64,000 nt of DNA from Rana temporaria (Eukaryota; Chordata; Amphibia; Anura; Ranidae): assembly GCF_905171775.1 (NCBI RefSeq), contig NC_053491.1, positions 139,175,983-139,239,982 on the forward strand. Reading direction: 5' to 3'. The position numbers and the translations under genes were made by a program. The stretch's first letter is position 1, and each line of letters starts with the position of its first letter. The notes beneath the pieces are model-generated. The model was not told where the DNA came from and ran no database searches. It was given only the letters and a program-made list of their open reading frames with translations. Shown here piece after piece: positions 11,431-21,835 of the stretch.

Positions 11431-11719
11431 AAGTTTTTTACAGTTTTCAAGAGAGTATACAGAGTTGTAAATAATAACAATCTACTTATACAGGAAAACA
11501 TTTTTAGAAATACAAAGCAATAAAACAAGTGCTTGAAGCAGACTGCAAAAAGAAAATAACAAAACAGTCAGGAAGGGCTAAAAATCTACTGTAGTAAGTT
11601 AGAAGAATAATGATAGCTGTGCTTGACAATAAAAAGATACAGTGTGTTGAGATTACATGTATAAGAGGTTATATGATTAGAAGTTATCTCTATATTGTGG
11701 CGTTTCAACAGTCAATGCC
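11431..11719. repeat. Direct repeat, left copy, flanking Penelope-like element
   Basis: Nearly the same ~285-bp sequence occurs at 15047-15331 in the same orientation (shared TTACAGTTTTCAAG, AATAATAACAATCTA, GACAATAAAAAGATACAGTG, TTTCAACAGTCAATGCC). It ends exactly where the RT fragment begins. It could be a pseudo-LTR of the Penelope element. Confidence 0.75.
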
Positions 11720-12293
11720 GACTGGCAGGTCCAGTCAAGCTGCTGTTGCGCCCAGCGTCGCCAACTTATATATGGCGAAATGGATTATCTCTTTTCAGGC
11801 AATTTATCTTATAGATGACCTGATCATTGTGTGGAATGGGAAATTAGATGAACTGAGATCATTATTGGTTACCTTGAACAATAATGTTTAAAACATCAGT
11901 TTGACATGGGAAATCAGTAAATCTCATATACATTTTTTAGATCTGGAAGAGATCAGTATAAATTCCAGTGGCATGCAAACGAAAAAGCATTTTGAGGATA
12001 CAGACAGGAATTCATATATTCCAATTACCAGTTGTCATTATAGACCTTGGATAACCAATATCCCGAGAAGGCGATATATGAGGTTAAAGAGGAATTGCAC
12101 TACAGCTGACGAATTTGAAAAACAGTCTGATAAAATTACTAGTATGTTCAAGGGAAAAGGCTACCAGGAAGGATTTTTGGAAAGAGAAAAAAAATAGAAT
12201 TAGGGGTAAGGATTTATTATTGTTGGATAAAAAGGGTATTAGCATGGTCTTAGACTATAATTTACAATTTAGTAAATGAGTATCAGCAGGTCC
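11720..12293 (+). pseudogene. Penelope-like reverse transcriptase fragment
   Basis: This is the C-terminal half of a Penelope-type RT. The first frame has APSVANLYMAKW (RT motif 4 region) and YLIDDLIIVWNG (the YIDD catalytic box, one residue altered). After a stop, the second frame continues LTWEISKSHIHFLDLE and then TDRNSYIPITSCHYRPWITN, a hallmark of the PLE RT thumb, and GKGYQEGFL. The N-terminal RT is absent, replaced by the direct repeat. The coding sequence is cut at 12293 by a TTAA-flanked element and continues at 13167. Confidence 0.88.
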
Positions 12294-13166
12294 TTAACCT
12301 GCCTGGCGGTCTTCCCGAGTCTGACTCGGGGTTAGATTTTCCTGCTGCGAGCGGAAACCCCGAGTCAGACTCGGGCTTGCCTCGCTAGATCCACAGGCAC
12401 AAGTTACTTACCTTGTCCCTGGATCCAGCGATGCCACCGCGCTGTGTGAGCGAGTGGGACCTCGCTCGATTCACACAGTGCCTCCGTGTGACGCCGATCT
12501 CCGTTCCCTGCGACGTTACGACGCACGGGGACGGAGAACGGCGCCAAATTCAAAAAAGTAAACAAACACATTACATACAGTATACTGTAATCTTATAGAT
12601 TACAGTACTGTATGTAAAAAAAACACACCCCCCTTGTCCCTAGTGGTCTGTCCTGTGTCATGCATGTCATTTTATATAATAAAAACGTTTCTTTCTCCCT
12701 GCAAACTGTAGATTGTCCATAGCAACCAAAAGTGTTCCTTTATGTCAAAAATAGTTTTAGATCAGCTAAAAAACAGCGATAATAAATTATAATCACTTGC
12801 AGAATTGTGCGATAGCGATTTGTGGGGAAATTCGTCATAAAAAAAAAAAAATAATGACAGCAACAATTCTGCAACTGAGCAAATTTCAGTGATTTTGATT
12901 TGATTACATTATTGAATAATTTTTATTATAATTATATTATTATTTGTTATAATTATTTATAATTATTTATTATATTATAATTTATAATTTTGTTTTTAAA
13001 AAAATGTCATACCTGGGATGCCTATTAGAATCTTGTTTGGTCAGATTTAAGTGAGTTATTTCTAAAAATTACAGACCTACAATATAAAACGCCAAATTTC
13101 CTTGCAAATAATGGTACCGCTTTTAGCATGTTTTTTCTGACAGAATCATACCGCCAGGGAGGTTAA
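12294..13166. mobile_element. TTAA-flanked piggyBac-like MITE in the Penelope ORF
   Basis: Ends TTAACCTGCCTGGCGGT (12294) and ACCGCCAGGGAGGTTAA (13166) with duplicated TTAA. Next to one end lie complementary copies of CCCGAGTCTGACTCGGGG. The same family in the opposite orientation is at 30484-31353 and 43895-44610. Exact removal with one TTAA would rejoin the interrupted Penelope frame (...QQVL-KQDVHLGG). Confidence 0.88.
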
Positions 13167-13757
13167 ACAAGATGTTCATTTAGGAGGAACTCTACCCAAT
13201 AAGCCTAGATTTGTAAATAAAAAAGCCCAGAATTTGAGATAAAAAATAGTACGCAATGTGATAGAACCCAAGTTGAAAACACTGACATTTTGGAATATAA
13301 AAAGGATGGCTGGTGCTACAGCTGTGTGAGAGTCCCATAGAATTTAAGGAAAAGAAAATCATTTATTAATCCCAGGACAAATCGAACATAAGACATCAAA
13401 GACTTTATATCATGTGAAACCAAAGGGGTTGTGTACGCTATAAAATGTCCCTGTGATTTAATATATATTGGGAGAACTAAAGGGGCCCTTAAGGAAAGGA
13501 TAGATGAACATATTAGGAATATAAAAAATGGTTTTGATAAGCATCATTTGCCGGTACACTTTAGAGATGTACATGATCAGAATGCTAAAGTGATGCAATT
13601 TTGGGGTGTAGAAGCCCCCAAACATCACTGGAGGGGTGATAATTATGTAAGGGAACTAAGCAAACATAAGTCATGGTGGATACACCAATTGGGATCTTTG
13701 GTGCCAGAGGGATTAAATAAGGACTTTGACCTATGTTGCTTTCTTAGTAACTTCTAA
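13167..13757 (+). pseudogene. Penelope-like linker and GIY-YIG endonuclease
   Basis: The upstream part, with one or two frame breaks, reads QDVHLGGTLPNKPRFVNKKA and NVIEPKLKTL, typical of the PLE connector. The open frame then gives VVYAIKCPCDLIYIGRTKGALKERI...: a GIY-YIG nuclease core (VVY...YIG) with the Cys-X-Cys and Arg-Thr-Lys features of Penelope endonucleases, followed by EHIRNIKNGFDKHHLPVHF and a C-terminal WIHQLGSLVPEGLN. The RT-then-GIY-YIG order confirms a Penelope-like element. The endonuclease frame itself is intact for 108 codons. Confidence 0.92.
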
Positions 13758-14900
13758 TGGGATGAGTAATTGATATTAGGGGGGCCTTTATATACCCTCC
13801 TTGCTAGGCGAAGGATCTACATAAACAGATGTTTTACACTCATGGGTAGAGGGTTAGTTCATATACAAAAAAAAATGTAAAAAAGGGAAAAACATAATAA
13901 TTTGAAAAAGTACATGAATGAGACAGGTCACCGTCTCACTCCTGGTGTAGGGTGGGGGATCCCGGAGTCAAAAGCAGCCTAAGAAAAAATGGACTAAGGT
14001 AAGAGATACCAAATTAAGAGACTCCAAAGGGAAACACACAGCAGTGTAACTATCAATTTAGTAATGCAAAAATTCACCAACCGATCAAGGCAACCTTCAC
14101 CACACCACAATAAAAACCATAATGAAAACGTTGTCAGAATATTAAAAGAAAGGACCCGGGCTCTCATTCATTACCCACTAGCAATCGTGCAACAAGCTGC
14201 TGGAGCAATTAAGGTATGAAGCATTCGATGTAGACAGCTGTGATTGGTCTTGGAAATGATTCATAAAACCATCAGAATTCTTGTTATGTCACTGGAAAGA
14301 ACAATAAAGATAAGCCGCAACTGGCAATATACTGAGAACTTGAAACTGTTATAAATGTGAGTACCCATTTTTATAACCTTCAAAAAAATAAGTTGTTTTG
14401 AATGGTATAATGGAGGCTATTTTTTGTCCATATGTTTCTGGGACACCAATCTAAGGATCAATATAGGAGTCTGGAGATCCATCTTTATGTTTGAGCCCAG
14501 GTGAGACTCAGAATCCCTGATGTGAGGATAAGTCCATAGGGTGGGGGCAATAGAGTGGTGACACAATTTGCTTTTTGTGTTGATTTTCGGAAGCACTTTT
14601 GCATAGATGAAATTAATTAAGAAGCACTTTTATATACAAGTTATTGATGAACGTGTACATCATTTGAACAATTGTTCACATGAACTGTGCACTTTATTAT
14701 TTACATTTTTAATATATTATGTATTTTATTATTATTTTTACAAATATTGTTTCATAATTTTATGCTCACTTATTAGTTATTTGAAATGTATGCTTTACAG
14801 ATCACATTTGAATGAAGGGTTAAGAGCTACATAAATATAGATTCATTCACTTATCCGCACATGTTTAGGAGATTGTGAACAGTGTTATCAGATAACCTTG
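13758..14900. other. Probable Penelope 3' region and AT-rich DNA
   Basis: Non-coding sequence between the endonuclease stop and the microsatellite. It lies within the direct-repeat pair and so may be element 3' UTR. No other element was recognised. Confidence 0.4.
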
Positions 14901-14947
14901 GTGTATGTATGTATGTATGTATGTATGTATGTATGTATGTATGTATG

Positions 14948-15001
<54 letters not shown>
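14901..15001. repeat. (TATG)n(AT)n microsatellite
   Basis: About 12 TATG units followed by about 30 AT units. It sits ~45 bp before the right direct-repeat copy, as an AT tract also precedes the left copy. Confidence 0.95.
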
Positions 15002-15005
<4 letters not shown>

Positions 15006-15046
15006 CATGTACATGGTAGCTCGCAAGGTCTTTCTACTTTTTCAAA

Positions 15047-15331
15047 AGTTTTTTTTTTACAGTTTTCAAGAAAGTATACAGAGGTGTAAATAATAACAAT
15101 CTATCCATACAGGAAAACAGTTTTAGAAGTACAAAGCAATACAACAAGCACTTGAAGCAGACCACAAAAAGAAAACAAAAAAACAGTCAGGAAAGGCTAA
15201 AAAGCTAGTAAGTTAGAAGGATAATGATAGCTGTGCTTGACAATAAAAAGATACAGTGTGTTGAGATTGCATTTTTAGGAGTTTATACGATTACATAATC
15301 TCTATAATGTGAAGTTTCAACAGTCAATGCC
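15047..15331. repeat. Direct repeat, right copy
   Basis: Partner of 11431-11719, estimated by eye at roughly 90% identical. Beyond TTTCAACAGTCAATGCC the sequence diverges from the left copy. Confidence 0.75.
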
Positions 15332-15862
15332 AAGCTGATGTTGGAAAATTGTGACAGTAAACTACTGCCAGTATTTTTTCTTTTTCCAGTCCTCGCCACT
15401 CTGCCAGAACTCCTCCTGTTCCCTCTGTTGCTGTACTGAAGTAGGGGAAGTAGGATATAGGATTGGCAGCATAGAAAGAAGTGCTGTCAGGAATTTGGCA
15501 AGTGTACTCCCCCCCTGCACCCCCTTTGTGTTGTCATCGCCCCACTAGAGCTCCCTGCCTCTCAAACTCTCATCACTGACAGCACAGAAACCCCCCACCT
15601 CCACTCTCACCAGTCCACCAGAGCCCCCCCCCCCCCAAACCCCTACTCTGCTCACACAGCACCATACCCCTGCTCTCACCGTCCCTTCAGAGCCCCCACC
15701 CACCCTCAGTATCACCATGGTGGCAGCAGAGAACCCCCCACTGCACCCCCTCTCCCCCATTGTCAGTACTGCAACTGACCCTGTACTAATATCCCCACCC
15801 CCAATCTTGTTTCTCCTGGTACAGGCACACCTTTGCTAGAATTTTTAATTGAAAAGAAAATG
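15332..15862. other. C-rich intronic sequence
   Basis: Contains poly-C runs and degenerate CCCCACC/CTCTCACC phrases between 15505 and 15800. The longer frames here are low-complexity. No gene. Confidence 0.5.
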
Positions 15863-16394
15863 TTAAAGCGGAGGTTCACCCTGAAAACAAGTATATACCA
15901 TTCAATCCAGCATACTGCCGACATGTACAATATGCTGTTTTTTTTCCGGTTTACATACCGTAGTATAGGTATTTCCCCCCCCCCACCCCGTCTTCCGGGT
16001 AGTGAATCCCGCGGGAGTGGGCGTTTCTATTCAGAGACTAAGTGATTGACGCAAGACAAAAGCTTCCCCCCGGCGCAAAAGGCGCGTCACCAGTTTCCGA
16101 AAAAACCTGAAAGTCGGTGCGCGTATAGAGCCGACTCGTAGTTCGGCTTCTTTCGGAAACTGGTGACGCGCATTATGAGCCGGAGGGAAGCTTTTGTCAT
16201 ACGTCAATCACTTAGTCTCTGAATAGGAACACATACTTCTGCGGGATTCACTACCGGGAAGCCGGGGGGGGGGGGGGGAAATACCTATACTACGGTATGT
16301 AAACCGAAAAAAAAAATAACAGCATACTGTACATGTGGGCAGTATGCTGGATTGAATGGTATATACTTGTTTTTAGGGTGAACCTCCGCTTTAA
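15863..16394. mobile_element. 532-bp palindromic foldback element
   Basis: TTAAAGCGGAGGTTCACCCT at 15863 is mirrored by AGGGTGAACCTCCGCTTTAA at 16394. The inverted match continues inward (ATACCATTCAATCCAGCATA, ACATACCGTAGTATAGGTAT) for about 250 bp per arm, with a C-tract in one arm and a G-tract in the other. It is a nonautonomous TIR or foldback element with TTAA-type ends. Confidence 0.9.
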
Positions 16395-17098
16395 AGAAAG
16401 AATGAATATAAATACATGATATGAATTATCAGTGGTAGTACTGTAACTATCTGTGAAGCTTTGTCAGTAACAAACTGGCCTGATCCAGGTAAAATCTTAA
16501 AACTTACTGATAATTTAGATCATCTTTAGTCATGACTCCAGGAGAACAAGCCTTGGCTAACAATGTTCCTCCTTATTCATATAGCTTCATAGCAAGAAAG
16601 CAGAAAATTGCTAAATTATTCTTTTTCTATACAAAAGATTTGGTGTTTTAACACACATGGATTATGAGCTTAATTTAATGTATTCCACCTCTCTTTGCCC
16701 TAGATTATCTGTTCCTGTTAACTTTTCAGCAACATAATATTAGAAATCAGCATGAGAGAGATGGCAGAACAATTACTGAGCAGTTCCTCAGTGTGAACAG
16801 ATTAAACTAAAATTTTATAGAAAAAGACATCAGGTTTTACTGTCATTGGTAAAAGAATAAAAACAGGTATGTGATTTTTATTGTTATCATTATAGATTGC
16901 TTTATATAAATTTGTATTTTTAAAAAGCACACTCCTTATTTATTATTGCATTTTTAGCTGGTCAACAAACTTGTCAGACCTTGTATATTACAATTAAACT
17001 ATATTTACTGCATGAGCTTATACAGGGCTGCAATCCAAAACGAGAGAAGCTCAGACTATTGTAAGTTTATAGTGTTTCACTGGAGTGTCAACACTATG
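16395..17098. other. Intronic sequence, no gene
   Basis: AT-rich and unremarkable. Confidence 0.5.
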
Positions 17099-17392
17099 GA
17101 GGTTATTTACGAAAGGCAAATCCAAGTGCAAAGTGCATTTGAAATTGCACTGCAAGTGCACTTGGAAGTGCAGTTGCTGTAAATCTGAGGGGTAGATCTG
17201 AAATGAGGGGAAGCTCTGCTGATTTTATTATCCAATCATGTGCAAGCTAAAATGCTGTTTATTTTCCTTGCATGTCCCCCTCTGATCTACAGCGACTGGA
17301 CTTCAAAGTGCACTTTCAGTGCAATTTCAAGCACTTGCACTTGTAGTTTGCACTGAAAGTGCAAAGTAGATTTGCCTTTCATAAATAACCCC
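17099..17392. mobile_element. MITE (GGTTATTTAYGAAAGGCAAA)
   Basis: The left end GAGGTTATTTACGAAAGGCA is the inverted counterpart of TTTGCCTTTCATAAATAACC at the right. The interior is rich in AAGTGCA palindromes. Related to 62474-62720 and to the fragment at 10002. Confidence 0.8.
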
Positions 17393-17873
17393 CATTGTGT
17401 TTGCCTGGAGGAGTAAAACTCCAAAAGATGCTGCAGCAGTCATTGTGAGGTATGTTAGCAATTGGTTGCTTTTACTTTTCTTTGTTGCCTCATTAGAGGA
17501 ATTTCCCCTCATTAACAAAAAAAATTATAAAATATTTGCATATCAATTGGCCCAGTGAAAGTGCATGTACATTTGTTCCGAATGAATGGGACAAACAAAT
17601 GTTATTAAGCTATTTTATGTGCTGTTTGCTACTAGAAGGTGCCAAGTATCATATGAAATTTTTGACAAAAGATGAAATTCTGCAAAAACTTTTTGAGCAG
17701 TTACAGCAAAAAATTGTACCTTTTGGGATAACTTTTTTTGTTGTTTTTTTAGAATTGAATAAAAAATGACTATTGTAAGAACCCCAGTTCATGTTAAATA
17801 GTTTATTTCAACCTTCAAACTGCCATTGTTTGTAAGCAGCTTTGTCGGTTAATGCAAGTTTAAAAATAACAGA
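17393..17873. other. Intronic sequence, no gene
   Basis: No element or protein-like frame recognised. Confidence 0.45.
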
Positions 17874-18240
17874 CTTATAGGGTTTGTTACTCCAACACTT
17901 CATATTCCTGATATGTGCCTGCTGTACCATGTACTTGTATGAGAAAGTATTCTGTTCTCTTTGTATTACTTTCTTTATGTGAAATTCCTGCTAGTCTGTC
18001 TGCTTTTCTATTAAAAACTGACCACACTAAGCAGGATAGCACACCATGGTCAGTTCTCTAGCTATGCTGGGAACTCAGTTAGCCCTCCTCCAATGATCAG
18101 ACTTTCAGACTTGTTCCGACACCCCCCCCCCCCCGGCGCCCCCCGCTGCACAGCTATTTACTGGGAATCTCAGTGTTCTGCTGCTTCTCCTCCCCCAGCT
18201 CTTATGCAGGTGAGAACAGAGGGAATGTAATCACTTTAAA
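17874..18240. repeat. Interspersed repeat, copy 1
   Basis: Similar along its length to 39588-39910 (shared CATGTACTTGTATGA, AACTGACCACA, AAGCAGGATAGCA, TGCTGGGAACT, AGAGGG.ATGTAATCACTT). The family is unknown and no clear TIRs are visible. Confidence 0.65.
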
Positions 18241-18824
18241 AAAAATAAAAAAGGTATTTATGTTTTTCCTTTAATTTCTATTGAATGGGTTTGTTTATGG
18301 TGATTGTTTACAATCACTTTAAAAACACCCGAAAGAACCTAAAATGTAATAAATATTTGTACCTCTTGCAGTTTCTGCTTTATATTTTTAATTGACTTTC
18401 TTAGACTGATTAGAATGGCTGACAACATCATTCAAATGTAATGTAATAATTGCTTTATGTACTAGTAAATTGTATTTTCCTTTGTAAATATGTCAATATT
18501 CATGTATATTATCAAAATTGACCAACTTTGCTTTGGCTAGGGTGTGAACTTAAATTATCTTAAAAATTTGAGACAGACAGGTTAAATTTACCTGTGCGTT
18601 TTATTAAATTAATAAAATGTATGTTTTCTGAGGTAAGTAATGGCACCAAAATATGTAACGCCTTATGTTTGCAGCCACTTTGGTGTTTACCAGAATTTTT
18701 ATAAAAGTTAAAGTGTTTATGAACAAGTACATATGTGCACACAAAGTATGGTAAGGTATACAATGGACCTTACACGTTTAAAACAGTGAGTGAGGCTTGC
18801 AGTGTCCATACAGTTCAGTGTCTC
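18241..18824. other. Intronic sequence, no gene
   Basis: AT-rich, nothing recognised. Confidence 0.45.
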
Positions 18825-18908
18825 ATGCCGCGTAAACACAATCGTTTTTAATGACATTAAAAAAAGTAATTTTTTACAACCCGAAAAACGGTTGTGTGTA
18901 CGCTGCAT
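18825..18908. mobile_element. 84-bp mini-MITE
   Basis: ATGCCGCGTAAACACAATCG at 18825 is inverted as CGGTTGTGTGTACGCTGCAT ending at 18908. It is one of the smallest elements in the window and would form a single hairpin. Confidence 0.65.
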
Positions 18909-19045
18909 TAGGCTGTATTCCTTAACATGTCACAAACAAAGCGAAGCTGTCAGCCCATCTGCTGTAATATCTCATAGACACACTCTCCAACCACCATGGT
19001 CATCCTTGCACACAGGAACAACAAGCCGATTGAAGACAACAATAT

Positions 19046-19705
19046 ACAGTTGCAACAACTTTTGGAATGATATGGATTTCTGCACAAATTGGTCATAAAA
19101 TGTGATCTGATCTTCATCTAAGTCACAATAATAGACAATCACAGTCTGCTTAAACTAATAACACACAAAGAATTAAATGTTATCATGTTTTTATTGAACA
19201 CACCATGTAAACATTCACCGTGCAGGTGGAAAAAGTATGTGAACCCTTGGATTTAATAACTGGTTGAACCTCCTTTGGCAGCAAACGTTTCCTGTAGTTG
19301 CAGATCAGACGTGCACAACGGTCAGGAGTAATTCTTGACCATTCCTCTTTACAGAACTGTTTCAGTTCAGCAATATTATTGGGATGTCTGGTGTGAATCG
19401 CTTTCTTGAGGTCATGCCACAGCATCTCAATCGGGTTGAGGTCAGGACTCTGACTGGGCCACTCCAGAAGGCGTATTTTCTTCTGTTTAAGCCATTCTGA
19501 TGATTTACTTCTATGCTTTGGGTCGTTGTCCTGTTGCAACACCCATCTTCTGTTGAGCTCCAGCTGGTGGACAGATGGCCTTAAGTTCTCCTGCAAAATG
19601 TCTTGATAAACTTGGGAATTCATTTTTCCTTCGATAATAGCAATCCGTCCAGGCCCTGACGCAACAAAGCAGCCCCAAACCATGATTCCCCCACCACCTT
19701 ACGCC
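19046..19705 (-). pseudogene. Tc1-like transposase, 3' portion
   Basis: A single clean frame of 166 codons (19683-19183) covers the C-terminal catalytic half: MVWGCFVASGPGRIAI, WVLQQDNDPKHRSKS (second Asp intact), SPDLNPIEMLW (Glu intact), and CARLICNYRKRLLP. The copy starts abruptly at about 19705, so the HTH and the first Asp are missing. It is closely related to the more decayed copy at 9030-9930 but keeps a segment (HNIAELKQFCKEEW-type, ~19330) that the other has lost. Confidence 0.9.
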
Positions 19706-19736
19706 TGTAAAGTGCCTCAGTGTTAAAGTAGCCTAA

Positions 19737-20006
19737 AGCCTCGTACACACGACCGAGGAACTCGACGGGCGAAACACATAGTTTTCCTCGTCGAGTTCCT
19801 TGTTAGGCTGTCGAGGAACTCGACAAGGCAAGTTTCTCCATTCCCGTCGAGGAAAAAGAAGACATGCTCTCTTTTTGGCTCGACGGGATCCTCGACAGTT
19901 TCCTTTGTCGAAAAATGTACACACTACCGGTTTCCTCTGCAAAAAAAAAATCACAGTAAGTTTCTTGCTGTTTTTTGCCGAGAAACTCGGTCGTGTGTAC
20001 GAGGCC
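19737..20006. mobile_element. PIF/Harbinger-like MITE, 270 bp
   Basis: AGCCTCGTACACACGACC...GGTCGTGTGTACGAGGCC with a perfect TAA target duplication (19734-19736 and 20007-20009). The interior alternates CGAGGAA and TTCCTCG, making it self-complementary. Confidence 0.9.
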
Positions 20007-20009
20007 TAA

Positions 20010-20829
20010 TAGTTTAGTCTGGAATGAACATTTCTAATTGCTTGAAAAAAGCTAAACATTTTGAAACTACAAAAAAGATTGACAGTAGATGCTTTGATGT
20101 GTACATTATATTGGCCAGCTTGAAGAAAAAACATTTTGGTAGAACATCTCTAATACCGACCCAAAGGTGTTCATTTCAAACTTCTGGTAGCCTTTGAAAA
20201 AAGTGTTACTGTATTTCAGCACATGGATCTTATATTTAGCTAGGCTAACATAATTTTCCTAACAAGAGCCCTAGCAGCATGCCTCAGGCCTTATTTCTTG
20301 AACATGAAGATCAGCCCGAATTCATCTCATATCTGTGCAAGCTTAGCCTGTAGCCTAGATTTCATGTCTTCTCAGCTCAATATTATAATTTTTAATTAAA
20401 AATGTTTCTCCTTCATGTCACTTCAAATTCCTGTCCCTTTAAGCCTACGATCTCTTGCTGTCAATAACCCACTGTGGCAGTGTACCAGGTTGTGCTGCTG
20501 GAATATTGTGCCCTATATTGATGTTTTTCTGCTGGCAATTACATTTATGTCATCCTGTTATGTAAGTAATACCAGACGGCCCAGCAGCAGATCGTTACAT
20601 GGGCAACAATTAAATTGAAAGTATAATCAAAGACAATTTTTTTGTTTATTTCGTTTTGGATACAGTGGAGATAAATAGAATCCATGTTTTTATTCCTGTA
20701 TATTCCCCCATTAGGGAGATTTACTCCCTCTATTTGTCCTATTTACTATTATCACTGGAAGAGAAAAAAATAAAAATAAAATCCCAAATTTTGGGTTGTT
20801 CTCATAACAGTAATATGGGGGAAATGTTC
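20010..20829. other. Intronic sequence, no gene
   Basis: AT-rich. No element or credible coding frame seen. Confidence 0.5.
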
Positions 20830-21420
20830 CAATGGTGACACTAGTTCCGGTGACCCTGGTGACAGTCAGGGATTTCCCTCACTTTTAAAGGATTTCCAAT
20901 AATTTTATTTTTTATCTGTGGGACAGGAAATGATCGGGAAATCCCCACAATGGGACACAAAAAAAAAAAAAGATTACTGGGGTTTTAACTCACCCTTACT
21001 TTATCCAAAATAGGATAGGGTAGAGGGTAGTGTGGTGCATGATTCAGCGCATCACACAGCTCTCTTTTTTTTGTACAAACTTTATTTGAAGTGTACAAAA
21101 GTACACTTCATTCACAGCGCTGTACAGCAGCACAATGCAGTGTGCTGCTATACTGTGCCATGCAGTGTACAGTGCATTTCAGTGTGAATGGGACACACGG
21201 AAAACAATTGTTATCTGTGTGTCCTTGTACTGACAGGTGTTTCACAATGCAGTAAAATGCCTGTCACTGCACCATGTGGGAATTCGCACTCAGTATAGCT
21301 AGCTGTGTGCCTGTATGTGATGTATGGACAGACAGCTATACTGAGTGTCTGCAGGAGCCTGACACTGAACTTAATTTTTGTGTGTATTTTTTGTAATTTG
21401 ATGGTATAGCACAATTCAAA
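20830..21420. repeat. Unclassified interspersed repeat
   Basis: Includes a GTGACCCTGGTGACAGTCAG segment and a tail (GGACAGACAGCTAT...GTCTGCAGGAGCCTGACA) that recurs near 37694-37735. The boundaries are not defined. Confidence 0.4.
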
Positions 21421-21515
21421 ACAAGCCCATCACAATCAGGGTAGCTTTGTTTACCAAAAAAGACATTGAAACATCACCAGGGCAAAAGAATACACAAAAA
21501 AGTAAGTGATAAAAC

Positions 21516-21814
21516 TGTTGGCTGGTGCAGATGATGCAAAGAATAATCAGACATATATGGATGGCTGTAGTTTACTTGGATTCATTTGTATTGAAGAGAC
21601 ATACAGCAGAGAGCATGGTGCTCAGGTTAGCACACGAGATATAAAAGAACAACGACCATAGATAACAGGAAAATGCAGTAACAGATAGTTAACACATAGA
21701 ACATTATGATAGAGTATCTGTGTATAGTGACATCTAGTGGACATACTCCAAATACACAGGGAAATAAACCAAGCAATGTATAACATAGCATGAAACAATG
21801 TTCAGTCTCCAACA
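21516..21814 (-). repeat. Copia 3' LTR
   Basis: The downstream LTR of the minus-strand element, identical to the 5' copy on inspection. It is preceded in element orientation by the purine tract, and flanked on its outer side by the AAAAC target duplication. Confidence 0.93.
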
Positions 21815-21826
21815 CCCCTTCTCATT
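21815..21826 (-). promoter_or_regulatory. Copia polypurine tract
   Basis: In element orientation AATGAGAAGGGG ends exactly at the first base of the 3' LTR, the expected position of the plus-strand primer. It lies 9 bp past the gag-pol stop codon. Confidence 0.8.
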
Positions 21827-21835
21827 GTGAAGTGC

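Noticed and set aside
11283..11528. ORFs of Ile-Tyr repeats at AT microsatellites (also at 14905, 58867 and 59093)
   Set aside because: Translations of (AT)n and (TATG)n tracts.
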